DNA from: Polytrichum commune
Taxonomy: Eukaryota > Streptophyta > Polytrichopsida > Polytrichales > Polytrichaceae
DNA: 60,000 nt
NCBI GenBank assembly: GCA_950295325.1
Contig: OX485803.1
Span: 10,108,001-10,168,000 of the forward strand
Direction: 5' to 3'
The notes under the pieces were generated by a model. The model ran no database searches. It had not been told where the DNA came from and saw only the letters and a list, made by a program, of their open reading frames with translations. The translations under genes and the position numbers were made by a program. Shown here in pieces: positions 23,485 to 33,600 of this stretch. Every line of letters begins with the position of its first letter. The stretch's first letter is position 1.

Positions 23485-23682
23485 TGTTTGGGGAGATTTT
23501 TAGGCATAACCAGTTGAGATCCTAGTGTTTGCAAGTCCAGCCGGTTATATGTTGACATCATCCGGTTAAATTGGGGTATGTTCTATAAATTCCTCTAAAA
23601 TGATCGGTAATCTTGAACTTCAACCGGTTATTTCTCAAACTCAACCGGTTATTTGTAACTAACTGCCGGTTCTCCCCGATCA
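23485..23682 (+). repeat. CCGGTT-rich dispersed repeat inside the MULE, direct copy
   Basis: Contains TTTGCAAGTCCAGCCGGTTA, AATTCCTCTAAAATGATCGG, CTTCAACCGGTTATTTCTCA and CTGCCGGTTCTCC, the same order as the copies at 555-990. It forms a long inverted pair with 21757-21955. Confidence 0.7.
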
Positions 23683-23920
23683 TTGGAGAGAGAGATAGAG
23701 AGAAAGAGGTAGAGAGAGGGAGAGAGGGAGAGAGGCTGAGGGAGAGTTGGGAGGGTCTGTAAAGGGTCGGCCGGCACCGGCTGGGGTGCCTCGGCCAGCA
23801 GCTCCCTCAGCCACCGAACTGCACCTGCCACCGAACAAAGCTCCCTCAGCTGCCGGTTTAGGCTGAGGTTTAGGGTTTGGGTTTAGACTATACTATAAGC
23901 GATAATTTATCGCGGACGGG

Positions 23921-24420
23921 GAGGGCAGCCGGCACCGGCGGGGTATCTCAGTCACCTGGACGTGCGGGGGTATCTCTATCGCCTGAAAATGAAAAACTAA
24001 ATTTCGGTTCCTGCAACTACAAATTTTTTGCCACCAAGAGGGCAGCCGGCACCGGCGGGGTATCTCAGTCACCTGGACGTGCGGGGGTATCTCTGTCGCC
24101 TGAAAATGAAAAACTAAATTTCGGTTCCTGCAACTACAAATTTTTTGTCACCAAGAGGGCAGCCGGCACCGGCAGGGTATCTCAGTCACCTGGACGTGCG
24201 GGGGTATCTCTGTCGCCTGAAAATGAAAAACTAAATTTCGGTTCCTGCAACTACAAAAATTTTGCCACCAAGAGGGCAGCCGGCACCGGCGGGGTATCTC
24301 AGTCACCTGGACGTGCGGGGGTATCTCTGTCGCCTGAAAATGAAAAACTAAATGTCGGTTCCTGCAACTACAAAAATTTTACCACCAAGAGGGCAGCCGG
24401 CACCGGCGGGGTGTCTAGAG
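23921..24420 (+). repeat. 117-bp tandem repeat, about 4.3 copies
   Basis: Unit starts at 23921, 24038, 24155, 24272 and 24389 are exactly 117 bp apart. Each unit starts GAGGGCAGCCGGCACCGGC, and units are nearly identical. 117 is divisible by three, so the plus strand stays open for about 187 codons with a 39-residue repeat. That frame has no ATG start and I do not call it a gene. The array sits between the two divergent genes, and a regulatory or structural role is possible. Confidence 0.95.
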
Positions 24421-24604
24421 CGCCTCCGCGCTGGAAGTAAAAAACTGAAACCCTTGTTTGGTTGCTGCACCGACCCAAGAGGAAAAGCACTGCACCTTTG
24501 CGTTGCGACTCAACGTGTGAAAGCGCGCGCCTGACCATCGCATTCCAATATCGAGAGGCGAGAGGTAGAGTTTCATTAGGGTTTCATCAGGTTTCAATGC
24601 TCAC

Positions 24605-24710
24605 CTGCGATGTCGCCCTCGAGGTTGCGCACCTCCGTCGTCGACGACTCTCCAAGCTGTCTCGATGAACTACCTCTTTGATTGCCCGCGGTGACCTCCC
24701 TGGTGTCCAT
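24605..24710 (-). CDS. possible small exon ending in a consensus splice donor
   Basis: An ATG at 24710 opens 35 codons that run to a GTGAGC donor at 24604 (MDTREVTAGN at the start, NLEGDIA at the end). Composition is polar and protein-like, but nothing downstream was identified as its partner exon. It could belong with the reading frame at 24911-25213. Very tentative. Confidence 0.15.
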
Positions 24711-24919
24711 GGCTGTCGGCGCAAGATTCATCTGCCACAGCTTGCGACCCTCTCAAAAGCTTGACCTTTGCTATTCTAGGGTTTCCGCTTGCCTAACCCT
24801 CTCAATAGCACCTGCCCGCCCTTCTATCCTCCACAATGCCCGCCCTACTAGCCTCTACAAAACCCCTCCAACTCTTCCGTTCCGCTTGCCCCAACTCTTG
24901 TTCTAAAATTTTAAGTTTC

Positions 24920-25213
24920 GAGACTTACCGAGTCCTCCTCTCTGTCGTCCCTGTCATCGTTCCTTGGGGCATCATGAGCTTCACTGTCGGAGCTTCCCCC
25001 TTCTTGCGTTTCTGGTATGCCTTCTAGTTGGTTCTCTTGTCCTTCATCATTGTAGCTGAGCACCTTCGCAATATCGGTAATGTCACACCTCTCCTCGCTT
25101 GAACGCCTCGTCCGCACCATTTTGTTGCGCTTCAAAGACTTTGCACTTGTAAAGAGGAGACCACGCTTGCGTCTCTTTCTTGAACTCACTCCCAGCATTC
25201 TAATCTCACTCAC
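24920..25213 (-). CDS. possible first exon encoding a basic-then-acidic nuclear-type protein
   Basis: The minus-strand frame starts at ATG 25213 and runs about 98 codons to a perfect GTAAGT donor (the frame itself closes at 24911). The first 45 residues are strongly basic (SRKRRKRG, MVRTRRSSEE), the rest glutamate/aspartate-rich (DDRDDREEDS). It faces away from the transposase, about 650 bp from its start, as expected for a divergent partner. Joining it to the methyltransferase-like gene is not straightforward: that gene has its own start codon at 21115, and the phases do not match. It may be a third element gene whose later exons are lost or unrecognised. Confidence 0.35.
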
Positions 25214-25863
25214 TACAAATTACTTCAGATTGCTCTTATATGATTTAAAGGTCTACATTTTCGAGCCTTAGAAGACTCTTCTTAAACCCTAAACCCATTT
25301 ATTACATTTCAAAATATACATTTTGTACCTGGGAAGATTTAAACGACTACCGAAATCCATCCATTCTCTGAATTATTCCAGCGGCTTTTAACCATATATA
25401 GATGAACATGTGGATCATCCATGCTGGACCTAGATACCATGCGTCTGACGTCTACCATTAAACTCGGCTGGCTGCGTTGTATTATAGAGCCTGCGCCGTC
25501 AAAGCCCACGTCTTATTCCAGTCAATTTTTAATTCCGAAGCCCACGTCTTATTCCACTCAATGTCTGACATGTCAAGTTGCTCATTTCAAGCTGCGGGCA
25601 ATTAATGCATATCGTTGTTGAGAGTTTCATATTAATGCATATCCATTTTTTAAGTGCGATTCCTTACCACGTTTCACAGTAATTATAATTATTTAGGCTG
25701 ATGTATACCACCACATGATTAGACAAAGTTTGGTAGTCTGGATTCAGGGTATCCCTAAACCGGTGTTTTGGCGCTTATAAATTTCAGAACTCTCGCTTCA
25801 GATCGTCTCTTGAATTCCCTCTTTGATCCAATCTCTTCTTCTTCCTCTGTTGTTTACGGTTCA
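25214..25863. promoter_or_regulatory. presumed divergent promoter region inside the MULE
   Basis: This non-coding interval separates the minus-strand exon-like frame (start 25213) from the transposase (start 25864). It holds a telomere-like AAACCCTAAACCC near 25293 and a TATAAA box at 25776-25781, 83 bp before the transposase ATG. Two near-identical short blocks, AGCCCACGTCTTATTCCA, lie at about 25503 and 25540. The promoter assignment is inferred from gene layout. Confidence 0.5.
25776..25781 (+). promoter_or_regulatory. TATA box of the transposase gene
   Basis: TATAAA within CTTATAAATT. A transcription start 25-35 bp downstream would leave a leader of about 50-60 nt before the ATG at 25864. 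Confidence 0.55.
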
Positions 25864-28800
25864 ATGGCCTTCATTCGTGCTGATTCGCATTCTGTGCCTG
25901 TTACGTTTCCTTTGGGTGCGAATGGTTATGCCATCGTTAGCTCAACTACGCTTAGTTTGAGGTTCCAATTTCGTGAAGATGCATTGTATGTCGAGGAGGA
26001 GGTTTTTGACAATGACTCTGGAATCCTCTTGCACGCAATTGGTCAGTTGCATAGTACAAACGATGCCGGTATGTTTTGGTCGCTTAAACCCGGAAAGTAT
26101 CGAGCATACGGACTTCCTGATTCTGTTGTACCTGCTTCCACTAAAATACTCACTCCTCGACAGTCGTCCACTGTTAGCATTGATCCCTTCGTTCCTATAC
26201 AAGTCAAAGTAGAACCTGATCATCATACCATCCATAACCTCAGTGACGATTCCGATAGTGAGGACGTCCTTGTTTCAGACTCAAATTTGTTTGAGACGAG
26301 TACCCCTGTGCAGCCCTCCGCTTTAGCATTCATTCGTGCTGATGATCATCCTGTGCCAGTCACTTTTCCAGTTGGTCCTGCTGGTTATGCCACCGTCAGT
26401 GAGCGAAGTCTTGCTCTCCAATTTCTATTCAAAAAGGAGTCTGTCCACATTGAGGAAGAAATTTTTGAATTCAAATCCCCTCAAGCTAGTCAAAGTATTG
26501 GACAACTCTCTTTCAGGAATGATGACGGGAAGGTTTGGTTCTTGAAGCCAGGAAAATTTCGGGCCTACGGAATCTCTATTTCTCTCATGGATGCATCTAC
26601 CGAGTTACTTACTTCAAGAGAGTCGTCCATGTCATCCGTTCAGACACCATCTCTTAGAAAAGTGAAGATTGAGCCTGGACTCCGTACTATCTATGAATTG
26701 AGAGACTCTTGCCCTCTTCCAAATGTCGATGTCAGCCACATGTTTGAGAAATGTAGCACAAAATATCTACCCAAAGACCCCGATTCACAACCTACTAGCA
26801 ATTCTACTGGCAATTCTACTAGCAAGTCTAATAGTGTCATAGATTCACTGAAACAACTTGCATCCAGAAAGAGGTCAAAAAATGTTCTTTCCAAAATCGA
26901 TTATGATACCATTACAATAGAGAGGGTTGAGTACCTCCCGCCTACATTTGACGGAGATATCATTTTTGAATTTCCGCCACTCGGGTGTCACGCTAGGCAG
27001 ACTGTAGCGAAACAGCTTCGTGGTATGGACAAACGTTTCGATGGCCACGCCTGGACCCGAACTATCACGTCCAACATCTCTAACGATTTTGGTCTCACTT
27101 TTCGAACCTCTTCTTGTTTAGGTCATTTGCGGTGCGATAATGTTGACTGTGAGTTCCTTACTCGAGTACACCGCACCACACCTATTAATGAAACGGAGTG
27201 GGAGGGCAACTCATCTTTGCCCTTTGAGTGTGGTACCGTGCCTCCCAAGGATTCAACCATCGTCTGTTCCATTTGTAAGGTTTCGCCGAGTTGTGTTGCC
27301 TTGTGTCCGGCTAGGATTTATTATGTAGTTGGATCAGAATCTATGTCTCGGGCTTGTATTCACTTCGGAATCCATGCCCATCCGGTCAAAACTGGTGATT
27401 ATCGCGACTCCATTGAGCATACTACCAGCTTCCTGAGTGAACAAATTCAAAGCACTCCTACAGCTACCAACTCCGCTTTAGTTTTGGAAGCTAGCAAAGA
27501 CTTAGTTGGAGACATGCTCCTAGCGCCTGAGGGTTCACAACCAAAATCCCTCTCTGTAGATGATCTCCTGCCTTTGTTTGATCGTTGTAAGCACCTTACT
27601 TCGCCTAGCATCCGTAATACTGTATCGGGTTTCAAATACATCCGTAGATTTGGGGTTATGGATAGCATCACCAAACTTCGTGGGTCAAGCAACTGGCCTT
27701 ATGTCCAGGAGAACAAGTTTCCATGCCAAGGAGCGGAAACTGACAAGGTCTTTGTGTTCAAAATGTCTGAGGTAGGACCGGGTAGTGGAGTCGACCTCGT
27801 GAAACGGATGCAAGCTGGTGGAGACCTCGAAAACGCTTGCCTCATGTTTGACCATGTTAAGCGTGTGCAAAGTTGGACTACAATGGCGTGCCATGTTTAT
27901 GATGCCACCTTTTGTCGAGTAATGACCATTGCCATCTGCGACATGCAGTCCGAGGATACCGCTGCTCAAATTGTGGTTTGGAAAAACCTCAACGTTGTTA
28001 TGGCTCGCCACAACGTTTCTCAACCAAACTTCAAAGGGTTTATGGCAGATAGCGCTCAAGCCAATTGGAATGCTATCCGTATTGTCTACGGAAACGGAGA
28101 TGCATCTATGCCCATGGAAAACAAGGAGAGAACGTGCCTCTTTCACTGGACTCAGTCCCTCGAGAAGCACACAAAGGCCTACATTAGACTCGACCTTCAA
28201 GATCAGCACCGATTGCTTTGCAAGCAATACAAGAACGCCAAGACCATTTTTGAAGCTGAAATGCGTTACCTTGCCATTCGCGCGTGGTGGCTTTCGTCCG
28301 GTGCCGCATCTGAGGATGCCATATCCCGACTCGACCTCTGGCTTGCTTTTTGGCATTTCCGCTACCGCCAATGGGGTGGCTTCATGCAATTGGTAAGTTC
28401 TTCGCTCATTGAACGTGTACCCATCCATTGATAAAGCAATCGTCAATCGTCTCCTACATGTTTCCTAATCGATTATTTCTAAACTCCTTCTCCATAGGAC
28501 TTGAACGAAGTTGAGTTGGTTGAAATACCTTCGTGCAATTTGGCCGAGACCGTGCACAATAAGTGGCTCCAACAATCCGGCCACCGTGGTAAGGATCTAT
28601 ACGTTGCAACAGTTGATGACTACGTGCGCGCATTTATGCAATGTGTCTCGTACTACCAGTACTTAAAAGGAGATCGTGCTGGTACTGGCCCGTCCAAGGA
28701 AGAGCTGAAGTTACGTGCCGCACAACGTTCTTCGGAGATTACCGGCAACACCAAGTCCCTTCACGAAGCAATGACTAGAATGCTCGGAGCGCAAGAGTTT

Positions 28801-29990
28801 TGCATCCGCCCGCCACACTTAGAAGGTGAAGAAGTCTTCCTATCCTTGAAACGGAAGGCTGACCTTCCTCCAGGTTCGGAACTTGACTCTCACCGACCTG
28901 ACAAAATCTCCATCTCTCGTCCCCGAGTGCAAACACGGTCTTCCATCAAAAACTCTCAAACGGCCTCACCAACCGCTGATTCAGAATCTCCTGAAACGTT
29001 TGCAACTCCAATTGCGCCGCAGCAATCGAACGGCAATACTCGAGTAAGTGATGTCACCCCACTTTCTCCTTTGCAGCATGTTACAGCAGTTCAAGAATCC
29101 GCTTGTGACGAAAGTAAGTGGCACATCGCACGTCTTCCTAAGACGTCTGCAAAGGCTTGCTTTGCTATACAAGCGATGACAAGAAGAAGTGTGTGGCCCG
29201 TATTGTTCAAGACGGGAAGAGTACCGCTGCGCCAACGTACACCGGGATGATGACCAATTACCGAAAGAATAAGCAAGAACTCTTGCAATTCTTCTTTTGT
29301 AACGATGATATTGAAAGGTGTGTTAAAGGAACTCACAGGAAGTGGGTTATATCAAGGCCTGAAGTCCCTGAGACTTGGCCTGTCAAGATGGGGACAAACC
29401 TTTCCCGCAAGGAGATCCTCCAATTGGAGACTGCTGGATTTCGCCTTCCTCAACGACAAGAAATCTCTCCAAGACGATTGTTCCAAGACAACCTCTCCCA
29501 CGTGGACTTGACTTCGTATATTACTCCGGCATCTCCGGATGAGTTCCCCAAGCGCAGGTCCGGGAAGAATATCCGTCGCATGAGTAAGGCCCCTTCCACA
29601 CGTCACGCCAACAATTGCGCCTCTGCTCTCACGTTAAAAGCTTGCATTCGCAACATTATCATGGTCCCTGCCCCAGCTCTTGGTTGTATTGTTACCTTGG
29701 ATTCTGGTTCTCCTCCCAATATCCACCAGTACCACTTGACTATTTCTCAGCTTCCGGCGTGCACTTGTCACAATTTCAAGGAAATGGCAACCAAGGCACT
29801 TGGAAAGCGAGGTCAGTGGGCCAATTGTAAGCACCTATACTATGTGTTTACGATAATTTGTGGACTTGATCCTGATTCTGATACTTTTATTCATGCTGCT
29901 AGTTTTAGCTTTAATGAGGTCAAGCAAATCCTTCAGAGTGGATTGTTGACCCAGACAACCTCTCAGGCTTTGGATGAAGTACTCTTGTAA
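25864..29990 (+). CDS. Mutator-like (MULE) transposase with SWIM zinc finger
   Basis: Exons 25864-28392, 28498-29113 and 29155-29990 give about 1,326 aa. The start is the first ATG after the TATA box; the open frame extends upstream only through a TTG. Residues 1-154 and 155-300 are a tandem domain duplication (AFIRADSH / AFIRADDH), and each copy carries a SUMO-type site (VKVE, VKIE). A zinc-binding region follows (C424, C429, C468, C471). The core has HVKRVQSW, ACHVYDATFCRVM and FMADSAQANWNA, with D729 a likely catalytic residue, then the conserved WLAFWHFRYRQWGGFM. SWIM residues are C1251, C1253, C1273 and H1275 (CxC-x19-CxH). Intron 1 is a normal 105-bp intron. Intron 2 would be only 41 bp, with good GTAAGT and AAG borders in phase; otherwise the same spot is a frameshift. 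The protein would cut and join the element ends. It looks intact, unlike the neighbouring methyltransferase-like gene. Confidence 0.9.
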
Positions 29991-30618
29991 TTTCATTTCA
30001 ATCACATCAATGAAATTGAGGTAGTGAGACGGAAAGGGCCACTACCAAGTGCATTATTTTTATACCGTCACTCTTTAAAAGCGCTACAGTATTGAATTTG
30101 AATGGTTTAGTTTTAACACTCATCAATTACTGTTTCCTTCATTACACAAAATCTTTTGTAAAGATGTTGAGTTCATTGTCTTCTCAGAGAAACGTATGTA
30201 TGCAACCTCTGTTTTAATCATGAACTAGTGAGATTAAAAGGGCCACTTCGAGGTATTTGATGTATCAACGTTTTTGTTGACCTCGAAGCTTCATTTAATT
30301 TTCTTTCTGATAGTCTAGAAACCTTAGGTGTCTGATATCTCCACTTTTCTTGAATTCATCTTCAATCTCGCGGATCTCAAAAGATGCCAATGTAATTTAA
30401 TTTTGCTGCATAGAAATACTCCACAATGTTTGTCAATATTGATTTCGACTCCCTAAACCCTAAAAACATCCCAAAAACAACTTTGCAACAATCACTGTGG
30501 AGGAATTTTCCACGGGCATAGGTCCTAAAATTTACTATAATTGGAAATATATTTGCAAAACATTGATTTTTTTAATATACCCTGCACATTAAACTATTAT
30601 TTTAACTTAAAAAAGAAA
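29991..30618 (+). other. 3' region between transposase and right terminus
   Basis: AT-rich, no open frame of note. Presumably the 3' UTR and terminator region of the transposase gene. A telomere-like CCCTAAACCCTAAA lies near 30451. Confidence 0.5.
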
Positions 30619-30675
30619 AACTTATCGCTCACCGCTCACCGCTCACTGCTCACTGCTCGCAAAATAGCGTCGCTC
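30619..30675 (-). repeat. right terminal inverted repeat of the MULE
   Basis: Inverted counterpart of 16645-16701, with the same run of GCTCACC heptamers. The outermost bases read TAGCGTCGCTC next to the target duplication. Confidence 0.9.
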
Positions 30676-30685
30676 AGTCCTAAAC
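30676..30685. repeat. target-site duplication, right (10 bp)
   Basis: AGTCCTAAAC, identical to 16635-16644. It continues into CCATTTAC exactly as in the uninterrupted MITE. Confidence 0.92.
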
Positions 30686-33600
30686 CCATTTACATACCAT
30701 ACTAAACATACATTCTAGGATCCTTATCTTCAGCCCCTATCTTAATTTTACAAAAAAATAATGGCCCACGTTTTATGTCCATCTAACTTACTTATAATGG
30801 GATTGTCTACATTTAATGGCCCCTTCATTATTTGGAATTCCTTTATAATTTTTATTTCAAATGATTTTAATCCTCTCTATATTATGCCGCACGTCGTTTT
30901 GAAAATGCACTAAGTGATCTACCCGTGGGAAGACTTAATTAGATGATTCCTAGTTGGAAGGGCGGCCATGCCTAACTCTCAATCGAGGCGGCCTAAAACC
31001 AAACTTAGACTAGCAAGCTAGGATAGGGGTTGGGGGGTTTAAGGATTAGCATGATGAGGAATTAAGGAGGGAGTGTGTGGAGCGAAGCTCACAAGGAAAG
31101 AGGCATTTCTAAATGTTGTAACTCGATCCCTTGGAGTAAAGTTGTGTGTGTGAAAGCATAATTGTTGAACCATTGGGTACCACCCTCAATAGGCTTAGCG
31201 GTGTTGGTAGATCACATGTGAGCCATAAGCACTCACCCGGACTACGACGCATAGGGTGGGGGTTTGTGGCTGACAAGTATACATACTTGTACATGAATTA
31301 TTGGTATGCATACAAAATTTGGTATACAAAACTATGTTCTATTACCCATGTGCAAAAAAATTGACAACATTCAATTGTGAGCAAACATATTAACACCAAA
31401 AGATTTTCCTTGTGTATATAAAGCAATATCAAAAAAATTCAAAAAGAAAAGAATAGAATCACTCTAAAATATGCCACATAGAGTACCCTACAACCTAAAT
31501 GTTACACTACTTTAAACCTAAAGTTATATGGCAACAAACTGTTCATATTGAATGTCAATGGGAAAAACATAAAATAGGGTCCATAGAATCATAACACAAA
31601 TTTTCTAGGTTCCATATGTATATGTTCCAAGTGAAATGTACTTGCACATGCGGGGCTTGTGTCAAAGAGTGGGTAAAATGAAAAATGAAATGTGGGTTCA
31701 ACACGTGCATGAGGAGGATGAAGGTGGACAGGCGCAACTGGTCATAGCAACATGTTTAGGGAACGTGGATCAAGCAATAAAACAATGTCGTTGCAATATG
31801 CCAAAACCATTTATAATAAAGGAAATTGACGATGATTTAAAGATGATTTCAGCCACGAGCAAAAGAGTCTCAAATATTGTTGACCATGTGTCGTTGTGAC
31901 ACACCACATCGATGAAATAACTTGTTGCCAAAACTCTATGATGTCTTCTACTACCAGGGCAGTCATACAATATTATCGCCATGGATGTCAACCATACAAT
32001 GACATGCACATACATGTGGTGCACCTCTATCCTAGTTGAGAAAACATGGCCGGCACACAAAACACAACTAGCATCGAAATGACACGTGACAACATCGGAG
32101 GTGCACGTGGTATCTAGAACCCACCAAACGGATGTAATATGACGCAAACAACCATGAATTTGCAGAAGTATGCATTGTGCAAGTGCACTCACCCATACCA
32201 AAGTCGATAAACCGGTTGTGTGAAGAAGATGTCAACAACATTTGAAAGGAAAAATAAATCATGACAAAACAACATGAACATGACAAGGAAAACATGCCAC
32301 GAGCGACCAAAACAAGAAACAAAATTGAGTGGATCATGTTAAATATCTCTTGCTTAAAATATTGACGCCTCCCCTCCCATAAATTGTGGGCCTCCATGGG
32401 CACTCCGTACCCTAAGACCTCCATGTCATGGTGCCAAATGAAAGTTCTAATGATGACAAAATGACATACAGTCTCAGCGTTCACCAAACAAACAATGGCA
32501 TCCATAACACGAAGAAATGCACCAGGAATATCCAAGATGACATGTTTCAGCTCAAATGATGAATGTGTGTTACTAAGGGGTAACCATGTGCTCTGAAATA
32601 GAACAAAATCTTTTGTCCCCATATCATACCACATTCACAACACCATAGGTTAAAGGGGGGGAACACATTGTGGGGCAACCCCACATAAGGCCCAATATAA
32701 ACCAATGGGGGACCACAAATTCCACTCAGCGGTGGGAAAGATTTGAGTTGTGCAACTATGGAGGAGATCAAAATTGAAAGTGGATTTTACCACATTGAAT
32801 TCCATCACAGTAGACACAACACATAACCTGCTAAAAGGTGTTAGGCACACTGGAATCCCTGTAAGTCCTCAGGGTGCACGTAACATGAAGCTCACTAAGG
32901 ACAAACTCATCATGAAGAGAAAATGATGGCAAATGATGGATAAGTCCAAAAATCAAACAACCCGTGGCATGATCTTCCAATATGGCAAATACGATATAGT
33001 TGGGGATGTTTTGTGCGGTTGCTTCTCCACCAGACATGGACATTTGATTAAGAAGGGGACCCACAAAACCAACATATTCACGTGTTAAAGAACATCATGA
33101 ATGGAAGGTCCAAACGACTAAAACACAATTACCCAAAACTTAGATCCACAAATAATGTGAACGATGTGGACCTATGTTTGATCATGAATCAAATTCCATG
33201 CAAGGAAGCATGAAATATATGCAATTATTTTGAGACACATAGAATTGCAACACACACCCCCAACATTTAATTTCAAATATCTTGTGCATTGTAAACCCTA
33301 AAATTTTAAAGACATCTTTGTGAAATGAGAAAACGATAATGACATGGCTATGGTTTACTACGGTAGGTCTGAATGCTAAAGTATCCACAACTATCACGAT
33401 GTTTGGCGTTGGGGCTAAAAGGTGGTGGGGGGGGGGGTCTTGGAGCCACTAACAAATGAAAAGATTGTTTGAAAGAAACCGGACAAAAACTTCAATATTT
33501 GAACCATGTGAGGCTCAAAAATGAACCACATAAGGGATCCCACAAGAACATTGAATAAATAAGATAATTGTGACATAAATGCTAAAATGGCAAAAAAACA

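Larger units (their letters stand above)
16645..30675 (+). mobile_element. 14-kb Mutator-like transposon carrying transposase and ParB-methyltransferase genes
   Basis: A 14,031-bp element with 57-bp terminal inverted repeats (50/57 matching) flanked by a perfect 10-bp target-site duplication, within the 8-11 bp range of Mutator-like elements. It is inserted in a hAT-type MITE whose other copy at 4139-4637 gives the empty site. Contents from left to right: a broken nine-exon ParB/methyltransferase-like gene (minus), a repeat-rich centre, a possible small basic/acidic exon (minus), an apparently intact MULE transposase gene (plus), and the right terminal repeat. The two main genes are divergent, with their 3' ends towards the termini. 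Its size and a DNA-methyltransferase-like cargo are unusual for a plant MULE. Confidence 0.93.
16369..30927. mobile_element. hAT-type MITE, second copy, split by a nested 14-kb transposon
   Basis: The two halves are 16369-16644 and 30686-30927. Together they are 518 bp and match the element at 4139-4637 in reverse orientation. Ends start CACGGGTAGATCAC, and the flanks carry a perfect 8-bp duplication, GGAAGACT (16361-16368 and 30928-30935). Relative to the first copy there is a small insertion near 16570-16590. Confidence 0.92.

Noticed and set aside
23091-23561. Long frames on both strands across GA-rich DNA
   Set aside because: Openness on both strands results from the repetitive purine tract and the CCGGCACCGGC blocks.
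23921-24420. Evenly spaced repeat considered as a CRISPR-like array
   Set aside because: The whole 117-bp unit is conserved with no variable spacers, and the sequence is eukaryotic; it is a minisatellite.
25768-25863. Upstream extension of the transposase frame
   Set aside because: It starts with TTG and spans the TATA box. The first ATG (25864) begins the duplicated-domain pattern, so I used that start.
32068-32634. 188-codon minus-strand frame
   Set aside because: Composition is cysteine, serine and hydrophobic-rich without motif, splice context or codon bias; likely chance.
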